Positions 1 through 8,578 of a stretch of DNA of 64,000 bases are shown here, in pieces. Every line of letters begins with the position of its first letter. Positions within the stretch are counted from its first letter, which is position 1. Position numbers and translations under genes: made by a program. A model generated the notes under the pieces. It was not told the DNA's origin. It saw only the letters and a list, made by a program, of their open reading frames with translations, and did no database searches. Source of the DNA: Hymenobacter chitinivorans DSM 11115 (GTDB lineage Bacteria > Bacteroidota > Bacteroidia > Cytophagales > Hymenobacteraceae); NCBI RefSeq assembly GCF_002797555.1, contig NZ_PGFA01000001.1, positions 2,418,001-2,482,000 on the forward strand. Direction: 5' to 3'.

Positions 1-372
1 GCCCATACGGCGGTTTTCGCACACCACAACCGGCACTTGCCCCTGAAAATCCTGGTAGTGCTGCAGGGGCTCGTCGCCGATGGTGGCGGCCGTAGCCGTA
101 GCGTCGGCCTCAAGGTAACCCCGGGTGCGGCGCCCGTAGCCCCGGCTCAGAATGGCCGGCTGCTGCCCGGCGGCCTGCAGCTGGCGCACCAGCCAGGCCA
201 CGTGCGGCGTTTTGCCCGTACCCCCGGCCCGCAGGTTGCCCACGCTGATAGTGGGTCGGGCAAACCGTGCTGAGTTCTTTATTCCCTTATCGTAGAGCCA
301 ATTGCGCACGCCCAGCACTGCGGCGTAGAGCCAGGCAAAGGGCAAGAGCAACAGGGCAAGGGGATGAGGCAT
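1..372 (-). CDS. lpxK: Tetraacyldisaccharide 4'-kinase LpxK, N-terminal part (runs off the left edge)
   Basis: Reading leftward from an ATG at 370-372, the frame stays open for 124 codons to the window edge, so only the amino-terminal third is present. An N-terminal hydrophobic stretch (residues about 3-22) is the membrane anchor usual in LpxK. It is followed by the P-loop VGNLRAGGTGKTPH (about 44-57), the hallmark of the family, and then by SRGYGRR (about 76-82), also conserved. LpxK phosphorylates the 4' position of the lipid A disaccharide on the inner face of the cytoplasmic membrane. The gene is divergent from the glycosylase at 530, with 157 bp between the starts. No frameshift is visible in the part present. 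Confidence 0.93.
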   Translation of the reverse strand, partial: MPHPLALLLLPFAWLYAAVLGVRNWLYDKGIKNSARFARPTISVGNLRAGGTGKTPHVAWLVRQLQAAGQQPAILSRGYGRRTRGYLEADATATAATIGDEPLQHYQDFQGQVPVVVCENRRMG

Positions 373-398
373 AGCAGGCAACAGCAACGCGGGAGCCA

Positions 399-406
399 CA
401 AAAGTA
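399..406 (-). promoter_or_regulatory. Candidate -7 element for lpxK
   Basis: On the minus strand this reads TACTTTTG, a perfect match to the Bacteroidota -7 consensus TAnnTTTG, ending about 27 bases upstream of the lpxK ATG. I see no well-placed -33 TTG, so only half of the promoter is supported. Confidence 0.35.
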
Positions 407-529
407 CGCCTACTTCCGCAAGGTACGAAACCAGAGCCGGGCTGGCGGCGCTTTGGCGGGCCGCCCACCCGGCTACGGCCGGCCCTGGGCCGCGCTGTTG
501 CGTATGCCTGAGCTCTACCCCATCTGCCT

Positions 530-1216
530 ATGTCCACGTTTGCCGACCGCCTACTGCATTTTCTGACCACGTTTCCGGTGCCCACCAGCCTGCCCGACGA
601 GGCCGTGGCCCTGAGCCCCTACCAGGAAAGCACGCCGCTGGCGCTGTTTACCCGCTTTGCCCAACGCTATTACGCTGACAACCAGCCCCGCATAGCCCTG
701 CTGGGCATCAACCCCGGCCGCCTCGGCAACGGCCGCACCGGCGTGGCCTTCACCGACCCAGTGGCCCTAGCCGACAGTTGCGGCATTGCCAACGAGCTAC
801 CCCGGCACCGCGAACTGTCGAGCCAGTTTGTGTATGAAGTGGTAGCGGCGCTGGGCGGCCCGACGGCTTTTTACCAGGATTTTTTTCTGGGCTCCCTTTA
901 CCCGCTGGTGTTGCTACGCGCAGGCCGCAACTATAACTACTACGATTCGCCGGCTTTAATCAAAGCTTTAGACCCGGCTATTCGAACCTCATTAAATCAG
1001 CAGGTAACGGAAGTAGGCTTAGTACGCCGCCAGGCCGTGTGCCTGGGCCGGCGCAACGGCCAGCACCTGCTCCGTCTCAACCAGGAGCTGCGGCTATTCG
1101 ACCAGATTCACATCCTCGACCACCCGCGCTACCTAATGCAGTATAAGCGCCGGGAACTGCCCTCCCACGTGGACCGCTACGTGGAAATACTCAACCAGTG
1201 TCGGGACCGGAAATAA
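530..1216 (+). CDS. SMUG2-like uracil-DNA glycosylase family protein (DUF4918)
   Basis: A 228-residue cytosolic protein. Residues 59-74 read GINPGRLGNGRTGVAF, matching the active-site loop of SMUG-type uracil-DNA glycosylases (GMNPGPFGMAQTGVPF in SMUG1). Near the C-terminus HPRYLMQY supplies the His-Pro motif that family members use against the flipped-out base. Family members excise uracil or related damaged bases to start base-excision repair. The length fits the Bacteroidota SMUG2/DUF4918 group. The start at 530 keeps the whole conserved region, and the gene stands alone between divergent lpxK and a convergent TPR gene whose stop lies only 18 bp away. The fold assignment is firm. The exact lesion specificity cannot be read from the sequence. 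Confidence 0.85.
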   Translation: MSTFADRLLHFLTTFPVPTSLPDEAVALSPYQESTPLALFTRFAQRYYADNQPRIALLGINPGRLGNGRTGVAFTDPVALADSCGIANELPRHRELSSQFVYEVVAALGGPTAFYQDFFLGSLYPLVLLRAGRNYNYYDSPALIKALDPAIRTSLNQQVTEVGLVRRQAVCLGRRNGQHLLRLNQELRLFDQIHILDHPRYLMQYKRRELPSHVDRYVEILNQCRDRK

Positions 1217-1234
1217 GCCCGCGTCAGACCAGAC

Positions 1235-2554
1235 TTACGAGCGCGCCGAAGCTGGCTTGCCGGCCGCCAGAACGGCTGTTTTGGGCTGACGAGCACCTTT
1301 TCTTTGAGCTTTCAGGTAGTCCCGCGCCTCCTGATACATATCTGATTTACGGTCGGCCTTGGCCACGATAACCTTGAAATGACGCTGCGCAGCCGCCAGA
1401 TCGTTCTGCTTGAGAGCAATCCGGCCCAGGTTTAGCGTGGCGTGCAAGTAGTAGCCCTCCGTTTGGCTGGTCACCTCCGAAAAGACGAGGCAGCGCTGGT
1501 AATACTCTTTAGCCGTGGCCAAGGACTTGTACTTCATCTGCTGGATATAGCCCAAATAATAGCTGGCGTAGCGTCCACTGAAACTGTCGTAGCCCGTCAG
1601 GCCCCGATTATACTTATCCAAAATACTGGTACTCAGCTTCTCACAGTCCGCAAAATGGCCGCTATTAAAACACTGCATAGCGTATTGCCGCTGGAAATAC
1701 GGGTTGTCGGGGTAGGTGGCAGCCAGGTACCGGGCTTGCTGCAGGGCCTCCGCCGGCTTGTTTTCCCGCTCACTCGACACAATCTTGAGCAGAAAGAATT
1801 TGGCCTCCGGACCCGTGTACACGGCGTTGGCCGCCACGCTGCGCAGCTGCTGCAGCCCGAGCTCGGTGTTGCCCTTGGGAAATAACAGCAGCACGGGCCG
1901 CAGCCAGGGAAACTCGTCGGCAATCCAGACGGCGTAGTAGTTGAACAGCGCCTGCCCAAACAGAAATTCCGGGCTCAAGCCGTTGGCCTGCTTGCTTAGC
2001 TCCAGGTATTTTAGGGAGCGTTTGGCGGCTACCGTGGCCTGGGCCCAGTCGTGGCGCTCCGAATGCAGCCGGGCGGAAAAGCCGTAGGAAGCGGCCAGGA
2101 AAAAGCTGGCCTCGTAGTTCTGCTCATCCTGCTCGTACAAAGCTTCGGCCTTCGTGGCGGCCGTGTCCATGTAGGCAAAAAAGAGTTTGTCGACGCTCTT
2201 CTCCGTGATGTTGGTCGGTAGAATTTTCCACCACTGGCTTAGGCCCATCAGGAAGTAGGGCAACGGGTGCTGGCTGTAACGGCGGCGCAGGGAGCGAAAC
2301 TGTTTTTCCGCCTTATCGAACTTGAAATTATACAAATTATTAACCCCTCCTTCCAGCTCGGTCTTAATATCCTGATTCAGCAGCAGCCACCCTTTGGTAT
2401 TCACGGCAGTTGGAGCCACCTCCACGTCTTGCAGTTGAATAGTCCGCCGGGTTAAGGCGGTATCAGGGCTTTGCGCTAGTACCACCGTGGGTAACAGGGC
2501 CAAACCAACGTATAAACACAGTATTTTTGCAAGCAACTTAGTAGAATCAACCAT
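1235..2554 (-). CDS. Secreted/periplasmic TPR protein, IML2/TTC39-like
   Basis: A 439-residue protein with an N-terminal signal peptide (hydrophobic core about residues 8-26, likely cut after VLAQ). Helical repeats follow throughout, with clear TPR-like units near the C-terminus (about 335-410). The central part contains a motif of the form FPKGN..LGLQQL followed by EAKFFL (about 215-245), with the layout seen in the IML2/TTC39 (DUF3808) helical family. The same layout recurs in the 515-residue protein at 4726. No catalytic motif is visible, and a scaffold or protein-interaction role is only an inference. The C-terminal 25 residues are basic and Ala-rich. The gene is transcribed alone, convergent with the glycosylase. 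Confidence 0.75.
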   Translation of the reverse strand: MVDSTKLLAKILCLYVGLALLPTVVLAQSPDTALTRRTIQLQDVEVAPTAVNTKGWLLLNQDIKTELEGGVNNLYNFKFDKAEKQFRSLRRRYSQHPLPYFLMGLSQWWKILPTNITEKSVDKLFFAYMDTAATKAEALYEQDEQNYEASFFLAASYGFSARLHSERHDWAQATVAAKRSLKYLELSKQANGLSPEFLFGQALFNYYAVWIADEFPWLRPVLLLFPKGNTELGLQQLRSVAANAVYTGPEAKFFLLKIVSSERENKPAEALQQARYLAATYPDNPYFQRQYAMQCFNSGHFADCEKLSTSILDKYNRGLTGYDSFSGRYASYYLGYIQQMKYKSLATAKEYYQRCLVFSEVTSQTEGYYLHATLNLGRIALKQNDLAAAQRHFKVIVAKADRKSDMYQEARDYLKAQRKGARQPKTAVLAAGKPASARS

Positions 2555-2574
2555 AGGATATAAGTAAGTCTATG

Positions 2575-2603
2575 CAAAGATAACCAACCGCAGAATAGTA
2601 CAA
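2575..2603 (-). promoter_or_regulatory. Candidate promoter for the TPR gene at 1235-2554
   Basis: On the minus strand TTG (2603-2601) is followed after 18 bases by TATCTTTG (2582-2575), close to the Bacteroidota -33/-7 pattern TTG-N19-21-TAnnTTTG. It ends about 20 bases before the ATG, giving a very short leader. Confidence 0.5.
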
Positions 2604-2801
2604 TACCCAGCCACCCTAATTCTGCTGCAAAATACCGCCGCCCGTCAGCGAAGCCGGGCCTCCCGCGGCGGCGGTTAGGCCGTGGGGAAAATCACCCGCG
2701 GCCCACTGCTGCCGGTACCGAACCGCGTACCTTCGCCGGCAGGACCATCCCCGCCCGGCCTTTCTTTACCGTTATCAACCAACTTTTCCGCATTTCTGCC
2801 G

Positions 2802-3902
2802 ATGCCAACTGTTGCTGACCTTGCCCGCGCCCTGGAACGCGTGGCGCCCCTGGCTTACCAGGAATCCTACGACAACGCCGGCCTGCAGTGCGGCGACCCG
2901 CAGGCCGCAGTCCGCGGCGTGCTCATTGCCTTAGACTGCACCCCGGCCGTTATCGACGAGGCCCTGCGGCGGGGTTGCAACGTGGTAGTGGCCCACCACC
3001 CGGTCGTATTCCGGCCTCTGAAGCGCCTGACCGGAGCCAATGAGGTGGAGCAAACTCTGATTAAGGCCATCAAAAACGACGTGGCCATTTACGCGGCCCA
3101 TACCAACCTCGACAACGTGCTACCGGGCGTCAACCGCAAGCTGGGCGAGAAATTGGGCCTGGAAAATCTACGGATTCTGGACCCCAAAACCGGCACCCTG
3201 GGCAAGCTCATCACCTACGTGCCCACGACCCACACCGAGGCTGTCTTGCAGGCTTTGTACGCGGCCGGTGCGGGCCAGATCGGCAACTATTCCGAGTGCA
3301 GCTTCCGCGTTGAAGGCACGGGGACCTTCACGCCCGGCGCGGGCACCAACCCGTTTATTGGCGGAGCAGGCCAGCCCGAATCGGTGCAGGAAGAACGGGT
3401 AGAAGTGCTGCTGCCGCTGCATTTGCAGGGCGCCGCGCTGCGGGCGTTACGGGCGGCTCACCCCTACGAAGAAGTGGCCTACGAGCTCGTCAGGCTGGAA
3501 AACGCGCACCAGGATGTGGGCTCGGGCATGATTGGCGAGCTGCCGGCAGCCCTGAGCCCGGCCGAGTTCCGGCAGCGGCTGCGCACGGCCCTGGGCGTGC
3601 CCGTCGTTAAGCACACCGAGTTCGAGAAGCCCATCAAGAAAGTGGCACTCTGCGGCGGGGCCGGCAGCTTTCTGATCGGCAACGCCCGCCGGGCCGGGGC
3701 CGACGCCTACGTCACCGGCGACTTGAAGTACCACGAGTACTTCGGAGCCGAAGGCCAGCTGCTGCTCTGCGACGTGGGCCACTTCGAAAGTGAGCAATTT
3801 ACCGGGGAAATCTTCCGGGATTTGCTTACGGCCAACTTTAAAAGTACTTTTGCGGTCTTAATTGCTGAGACCCTCACCAACCCTGTCCGTTATGATTTCT
3901 AA
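2802..3902 (+). CDS. NIF3-like dinuclear metal centre protein
   Basis: A 366-residue NIF3/YbgI/YqfO-family protein of the long type. The N-terminal half carries ESYDNAGLQCGD (about 20-31) and VVAHHPVVF (about 62-70), the metal-binding stretches. A PII-like insert occupies the middle. The C-terminal half has TGDLKYHEYF and DVGHFESEQ, which complete the dinuclear metal site. Structures of the family are hexameric toroids, and the biochemical role is unsettled. I chose ATG 2802 (MPTVADLARAL), because the extra residues available upstream are low-complexity and unlike the family. Its stop overlaps the next start by 11 bp, so the zinc-ribbon gene downstream is probably translationally coupled, a pairing common in Bacteroidota. 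Confidence 0.92.
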   Translation: MPTVADLARALERVAPLAYQESYDNAGLQCGDPQAAVRGVLIALDCTPAVIDEALRRGCNVVVAHHPVVFRPLKRLTGANEVEQTLIKAIKNDVAIYAAHTNLDNVLPGVNRKLGEKLGLENLRILDPKTGTLGKLITYVPTTHTEAVLQALYAAGAGQIGNYSECSFRVEGTGTFTPGAGTNPFIGGAGQPESVQEERVEVLLPLHLQGAALRALRAAHPYEEVAYELVRLENAHQDVGSGMIGELPAALSPAEFRQRLRTALGVPVVKHTEFEKPIKKVALCGGAGSFLIGNARRAGADAYVTGDLKYHEYFGAEGQLLLCDVGHFESEQFTGEIFRDLLTANFKSTFAVLIAETLTNPVRYDF

Positions 3903-4644
3903 TCCTTCCACGGAAACCACCGTTGCCAGTAAGCTGGAAGCCCTTCTGAATCTGCAGCGCCTCGACTCGCAGCTCGACGAAATCCGGCGCGTCCGCGGCG
4001 ACCTGCCCGAAGAAGTGCGCGACCTGGAAGACGAAATTGCTGGCTATGAGGTGCGCGTGAGCAAGTTTGACGAGGAAATTCAGGCCCTGAACGACCAGAT
4101 CAAGCAGCGCAAGCAGAACGCCAAAGACGCCGAAGGCCTCATCAAGAAGTATGAGGACCAGCAGCAAAACGTGCGCAACAACCGTGAGTACGAGGCCATT
4201 GCCAAGGAAATCGAGCTGCAGCGCCTGGAAATCCAGATTTCGGAAAAGAAAATCAAGGAGGCCCAGTACCAGATTGAGCAGAAAAACGCCGACATCGCCG
4301 GCACCAAGCAGCGTCTGGAAGAGCGTAAGAAAGACCTGACCAACAAGAACACCGAGCTGCAAACCATCGTGGGCGAAAGCGAAGCCGACGAGAAAAAGCT
4401 GCTCGACGAGCGCGAGGAGGCCGTAAAGCCCATCGAGGAGCGCCTGCTGACGGCCTACACCCGCATCCGTGGCAACGTTCGCAACGGGCTGGCCGTGGTA
4501 ATGGTGAAGCGGGACGCCTGCGGCGGCTGCTTCAACACCGTACCGCCCCAGCGCCAGGCTGACATCATCTCGCACAAGAAAATCATCGTGTGCGAGCACT
4601 GCGGCCGGGTTCTGGCCGACGTGGACGTGAAGCAGCCGGCTTAA
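3892..4644 (+). CDS. Coiled-coil protein with C-terminal C4 zinc ribbon
   Basis: 250 residues. About residues 15-175 form a long heptad-patterned coiled coil rich in Glu, Lys and Gln. The C-terminus folds as a zinc ribbon with CGGC (about 211-214) and CEHC (about 235-238), each pair followed by hydrophobic strands. This is the DUF164/zf-RING_7 family, related to the chlamydial CdsZ and Helicobacter HP0958 proteins, some of which bind RNA or help secretion. The function here is unknown. The start at 3892 (MISNPSTETT) overlaps the NIF3 stop by 11 bp. An upstream in-frame start at 3862 would add ten residues inside NIF3 and is less likely. A strong terminator follows. Confidence 0.88.
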   Translation: MISNPSTETTVASKLEALLNLQRLDSQLDEIRRVRGDLPEEVRDLEDEIAGYEVRVSKFDEEIQALNDQIKQRKQNAKDAEGLIKKYEDQQQNVRNNREYEAIAKEIELQRLEIQISEKKIKEAQYQIEQKNADIAGTKQRLEERKKDLTNKNTELQTIVGESEADEKKLLDEREEAVKPIEERLLTAYTRIRGNVRNGLAVVMVKRDACGGCFNTVPPQRQADIISHKKIIVCEHCGRVLADVDVKQPA

Positions 4645-4674
4645 GCTCCGCGCTTCGTTTTTCGAACGCACCCC

Positions 4675-4709
4675 AAAAAGGAACGGCTCCGTAGTCGTTC
4701 CTTTTTTCT
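4675..4709 (+). terminator. Rho-independent terminator after the NIF3/zinc-ribbon operon
   Basis: An A-tract and GGAACG are matched by CGTTCC and a run of six T, giving an 11-12 bp stem with a 10-base loop, 30 bp after the stop. Confidence 0.85.
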
Positions 4710-4725
4710 TGCTCCGATTTTTCCC

Positions 4726-6273
4726 GTGGCTCATCCTCTGGCTTCTGCGCATTCCCCTTCCGGACTCCGGCTGCTGCTGGGGCTGCTGCTCGTGCTCCTG
4801 ACGACGGCCGCCGCTAGCCCGCCCCAGCACGACACGGCCCAGGCTCCGGAAACGACCAGCGCGGCCGCCGGCAGCCTGACGCCGGGACTGCGCCGGGCCT
4901 ATGCCGAGCTGCTCAAGCTGCGCGTGGAGCCGGCCCGGCAGTTGCTCCAGGAAGAAGCCAAACGGGCCCCCGGCAGCGCCGGCACCTTGCTCGTGGCCGA
5001 CTGCATCGACTTTACCGAGCTCATGATCCGCCAGGATGCTAGCCGCTACGAGGCCGTGGTGGCCGCCCAGGACCGGCGCCTGGCCCAGCTGGAAAAGTCG
5101 CGGGAGGCGGGGCCGCTGCCGGCCTATGCCCGGGCCGAAATCCGGCTGCACCAGGCCGCCGCCCAGGTGACCTACCAGCACGAAATCCAGGGGGCCTGGA
5201 GCTTGCGCCAGGCCTATCAGCAGATGCAGGCCGTGGTGAAGGCCTACCCGGACTTTCTGCCGGCCCGCAAGACGCTGGGCATGTGCCAGTTTATGATTGG
5301 CTCCGTGCCCGAGGGCTACCGGTGGTTTTTGAAGCTGCTCGGGCTGCCGGGCAGCGTGGAGGCCGGGGTGCAAAACCTGCGCCGCGCCGCCCAGCAGCCC
5401 CACGACTTTCAGCCCGAGGCCCGCATTATCCTGGCCCTGGTGCAGGAAACCTACTTTAAGCAGGGTGAAGAGTCGGCCCGGCTGGTGCAGCAGCTGGCTA
5501 CCCAGCAGCCCGACAACCTGCTCTACTCCTACCTGCTGCTGAGCCTCAACAAGCGCCTGCACCGCACCGACGCGGCCCTGGCGGCCTACCGCAGCCGCCC
5601 CACCGGGGCGGGCTACCTGCCCATTCCCTACCTCCACCACATGGCCGCCGACTTGCTGCTCTACCAGGGCCAGTACGCGGCGTCGGGGCGGGCCAACCAG
5701 CAGTTTCTGCAGGACTACCCGGGCGTGCACTACCGCAAGGACGCGGCCTTTAAGCTGTATTTGGCCGCCTGGCTCAGTGGCGACGACAAGACGGCCGAGC
5801 GGTACCGCCAGCAAATAAACCAGGGGGGCCGCACGGTGGTGGAGGAAGACGCCTACGCTCAGCGCTTTTTCGAGGGCCAGCTACCACTGAACCGCACCCT
5901 GACCCGGGCCCGCCTGCAGATTGACGGGGGCTACTACCGCCCCGCCCTGGCTACGCTGCGCGGTTTTTCGGCCGCCACGGGGCCCCTGCGCGACCGGCTG
6001 GAAGAGCCCTACCGCCGGGCCCGGGCCTACCACGGCCTGGGCCGCCTCGACTCGGCCCGGCTGTATTACACCCGCACCATTGCCCTGGCCGGCAAGGCGC
6101 CCTACTACTTCGGGCCGCAGTCGGCGCTGCAGATGGGCTACCTCTGCCAGGCCGACGGGCAGCTGAACATGGCCCGGCTCTACTTCCAGAAGGCCCTGGA
6201 TTCGCCCAAGCACGAGTACAAGAACAGCACCGACGCCAAGGCCAAAGTGGCCCTGGCCGGGCTGCCGCGGTAG
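4726..6273 (+). CDS. Secreted TPR protein, paralog-like to the protein at 1235-2554
   Basis: 515 residues starting with GTG at 4726 (MAHPLASAHS). A hydrophobic signal segment (about 15-32) is followed by a spacer rich in Pro, Ala and Ser. The rest is alpha-helical repeats with several TPR units at the C-terminus (about 430-505; for example a GYLCQADGQLNMARLYFQKA-like unit). Around residues 190-235 the motif LGLPGSVEAGVQNL followed by EARIIL mirrors the FPKGN..LGLQQL/EAKFFL block of the protein at 1235, so the two are probably distant paralogs of the IML2/TTC39-like family. No enzymatic motif is visible. A short 14-bp direct repeat follows the stop, then pabB. Confidence 0.75.
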   Translation: MAHPLASAHSPSGLRLLLGLLLVLLTTAAASPPQHDTAQAPETTSAAAGSLTPGLRRAYAELLKLRVEPARQLLQEEAKRAPGSAGTLLVADCIDFTELMIRQDASRYEAVVAAQDRRLAQLEKSREAGPLPAYARAEIRLHQAAAQVTYQHEIQGAWSLRQAYQQMQAVVKAYPDFLPARKTLGMCQFMIGSVPEGYRWFLKLLGLPGSVEAGVQNLRRAAQQPHDFQPEARIILALVQETYFKQGEESARLVQQLATQQPDNLLYSYLLLSLNKRLHRTDAALAAYRSRPTGAGYLPIPYLHHMAADLLLYQGQYAASGRANQQFLQDYPGVHYRKDAAFKLYLAAWLSGDDKTAERYRQQINQGGRTVVEEDAYAQRFFEGQLPLNRTLTRARLQIDGGYYRPALATLRGFSAATGPLRDRLEEPYRRARAYHGLGRLDSARLYYTRTIALAGKAPYYFGPQSALQMGYLCQADGQLNMARLYFQKALDSPKHEYKNSTDAKAKVALAGLPR

Positions 6274-6286
6274 AGGTCAGTTATTG

Positions 6287-6314
6287 GTTGTTTGTTGTTA
6301 GTTGTTTGTTGTTC
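6287..6314. repeat. Two tandem copies of a 14-bp unit
   Basis: GTTGTTTGTTGTTA (6287-6300) is followed by GTTGTTTGTTGTTC (6301-6314), directly after a stop codon and before pabB. It creates a false TTG start in frame with pabB. Confidence 0.8.
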
Positions 6315-6344
6315 GTAAAGAGAAGAGGAAAAGCATTGCACGTG

Positions 6345-7652
6345 GTGACTAATCCGCATTTTACCCCGGCTCCGCCGCCCCTGGTTCCTTACGCGGCGCT
6401 GCCCTGCTCGGCGGCTGAGTTTCGGGAGCGGGCCTTGTACTGGGCGGCCGAGTTTGCCTGCTGCGCCTATTACGAGCCCAACGGCGCGGAATACCCCCAC
6501 GGCCCTTTTGAGCAGCTGCTGGCCGTAACCAATACGCCGGATTTGGCCCCGACGGCCCTGGCCGAGCTGGAAAGCTGGCTGAACCGGCCCGCCACCGGGC
6601 CGCGCTGCGGCTTCGTCACTTACGACGTCAAAAACGAAATCGAAGCCCTGAGCAGCGGGCATTTCGACGGGCTGCAGTGGCCGGCCCTGCACTTTTTTAC
6701 CCCCGAAACCTGGCTCTACTGGACTCCCGAGGGCGTGGAAATTCACGGGGCTACGGTGGGCGTACTGGCAGCCATTCTGGCCACTGTGGTGCCAGTCGAA
6801 GCCCCGCTGCCCGTTGCTACCCTGCGGCCCCGGCTGCCGAAAAACGAGTATCTGGCCGCCGTGGAGGCTATTCGGGAGGATATTCTCAATGGGGAGGTCT
6901 ACGAACTCAACCTGTGCCAGGAGTTCTACGCCGAGGCGGTGGCCCTGGAGCCCGTGGGTACGTTTCTGCGCCTGACGGCGGCCTCACCCACGCCCTTCGC
7001 CGGGTTCTACAAGTGGCACGACCGGTACCTGCTCTGCGCCTCGCCCGAGCGGTTTTTGCAGAAAAACGGCCCCCAGCTGGTTTCCCAGCCTATTAAAGGC
7101 ACCATCCGGCGGGGCGCTACGCTCGCGGAGGATGAGCGGCTGCGCGAACAGCTGCGGCACGACGAGAAAGAGCGGGCCGAAAACCTGATGATTGTGGACT
7201 TGGTCCGCAACGACTTGGCCCGCGTGGCCGAAACCGGCACCGTGCAGGTGCCCGAGCTGTTCGGGCTCTACTCCTTCCGCCACGTCTGGCAGATGATTTC
7301 GACCGTGCAAGCCCAGCTGCGGCCCGGGGTGAAGCTGGCCGACATCCTGCGGGCCACCTTCCCAATGGGCTCCATGACCGGCGCCCCGAAAATCCGGGCC
7401 ATGCAGCTCATTGAGCTCTATGAGCGCACCCGACGGGGCCTCTACAGCGGCACCCTGGGCTACGTGCTGCCCTCCGGCGACTTCGACTTTAACGTCGTCA
7501 TCCGCAGCCTGCAGTACCGCGCCGGCACCGGCTACCTCAGCTTCCAGGTCGGCTCGGCCATCACCTACGACTCCGACCCCGAACGGGAGTACGACGAGTG
7601 CCTGCTCAAAGCCCGCGCCCTGCTCGAGGTACTGGGAGCTGCGGTGAACTAG
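6345..7652 (+). CDS. pabB: Aminodeoxychorismate synthase component I (PabB-type chorismate-binding enzyme)
   Basis: About 435 residues of the anthranilate synthase I/PabB family. Diagnostic stretches are QPIKGTIRRG, ENLMIVDLVRNDLARV, GSMTGAPKIRAMQLIE and a C-terminal GSAITYDSDPEREYDECL. With a glutamine amidotransferase partner the enzyme turns chorismate into 4-amino-4-deoxychorismate for folate synthesis. No partner gene is in the window. Start choice: the frame is open back to a TTG inside the 14-bp repeats, but the protein-like sequence begins at the adjacent GTG codons 6342/6345 (VTNPHFTP), preceded by a purine-rich AGAAGAGGAAAAG. PabB is favoured over TrpE because of the length and the absence of a trp cluster. 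Menaquinone- or salicylate-type isochorismate synthase is less likely. Confidence 0.85.
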   Translation: MTNPHFTPAPPPLVPYAALPCSAAEFRERALYWAAEFACCAYYEPNGAEYPHGPFEQLLAVTNTPDLAPTALAELESWLNRPATGPRCGFVTYDVKNEIEALSSGHFDGLQWPALHFFTPETWLYWTPEGVEIHGATVGVLAAILATVVPVEAPLPVATLRPRLPKNEYLAAVEAIREDILNGEVYELNLCQEFYAEAVALEPVGTFLRLTAASPTPFAGFYKWHDRYLLCASPERFLQKNGPQLVSQPIKGTIRRGATLAEDERLREQLRHDEKERAENLMIVDLVRNDLARVAETGTVQVPELFGLYSFRHVWQMISTVQAQLRPGVKLADILRATFPMGSMTGAPKIRAMQLIELYERTRRGLYSGTLGYVLPSGDFDFNVVIRSLQYRAGTGYLSFQVGSAITYDSDPEREYDECLLKARALLEVLGAAVN

Positions 7653-7866
7653 TGAGGTGGTGAAAGGGTGAGTTGCGGCTCTATCCGCGCACCTGGCGCT
7701 GCTTCTACTCGGGAGGCACTTTTACACCTGCGGAAGGTCACCGCTTCTACTCGCGGAGCCTGTAGATATTCAAAAAATGGCCCGCAAGGAGAAGCGGCAG
7801 GCTATAGCAGATACGCCAATGGCACCACCCGCGCAGTGCCCGCCGCCTGCACGCCAACTCACCACC

Positions 7867-8511
7867 TCACAATTTCACCGCTTCACCACTAAGCCGCCGC
7901 TCGAAGGCCTGCAGGAACTGGCCCACGTGGTAGCCGTCGGCCAGGGCGTGGTGCACGTTCACGGCCACGTTCAGATAAGTGCGGCCGTTTTCCTCGTAGA
8001 CCTGGCTGAAGGAAATTTTGGGGCAGCTGTCGGGGTGGCTGTAGCTGCGGGCGTGGGTTAGGCCGGTGAAGCGCACCCAGGGAATGGCCGAGCAGTGCAG
8101 CACGTCGACGCGGGCGGTGGTGTCGCTCAGGCGCAGGCCGGAGCTGTTCTGCACGGCCTCGATTTCGGCCGTGGCCGCCGCCACAAAGCCCGCCAGGTCG
8201 TCGTTTTGCTCGATAAAGGAGAAGGCGAAGGTGTGGTCGGGGCGGCCCAGGGTGGCCGAGGCGTGCACCCGCTCGTAGAGGTACACCTGCCCATCTTCGA
8301 TGCGGGTGCGCAGCTCGGGCACCTCGTTGGCGGCCTGCACGGCGTGGTAGAGGTAGTAGAGGAAAAACGACACGCCCAGGCGCTTGGCCTCGGCCTGGGC
8401 CCCGGTGCAGTCCACGGGCGCCACCAGGCCAAAAAACGGTTCTTCAAAGGCGCCGAAGAAGGCGAAATGCTCCCGCCGGTTCCAGGTCTGCAGGTCAATC
8501 AGCTGTTTCAT
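7867..8511 (-). CDS. Chloramphenicol acetyltransferase-like (CatA fold) acyltransferase
   Basis: 214 residues, the usual CatA length. The start ATG at 8511 gives MKQLIDLQTWNRREHFAFF, the standard beginning of type A CATs. The catalytic-histidine stretch HHALADGYHVGQFLQ lies near residue 190 (HHAVCDGYH in classical enzymes). Family members transfer an acetyl group from acetyl-CoA to a hydroxyl. Chromosomal Bacteroidota homologs are common and not all act on chloramphenicol, so resistance is not claimed. The gene is divergent from the HAD hydrolase, with 67 bp between the starts, and convergent with pabB. Part of its downstream flank pairs imperfectly with sequence just after pabB. Confidence 0.85.
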   Translation of the reverse strand: MKQLIDLQTWNRREHFAFFGAFEEPFFGLVAPVDCTGAQAEAKRLGVSFFLYYLYHAVQAANEVPELRTRIEDGQVYLYERVHASATLGRPDHTFAFSFIEQNDDLAGFVAAATAEIEAVQNSSGLRLSDTTARVDVLHCSAIPWVRFTGLTHARSYSHPDSCPKISFSQVYEENGRTYLNVAVNVHHALADGYHVGQFLQAFERRLSGEAVKL

Positions 8512-8578
8512 GGGCGGCAAGTTCGGTAACTTTACCGCCTCCACTGGCTTTTCCGGCCAATTTTCCCGCCTTCCCGCC

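Noticed and set aside
3874..5814. 646-codon minus-strand ORF
   Set aside because: Antisense shadow of the zinc-ribbon and TPR genes; the translation is Gly/Val/Leu/His-rich with no domain, as expected from GC-rich complementary DNA.
7777..8061. 94-codon plus-strand ORF after pabB
   Set aside because: Overlaps the CAT-like gene on the other strand and has no protein-like composition.
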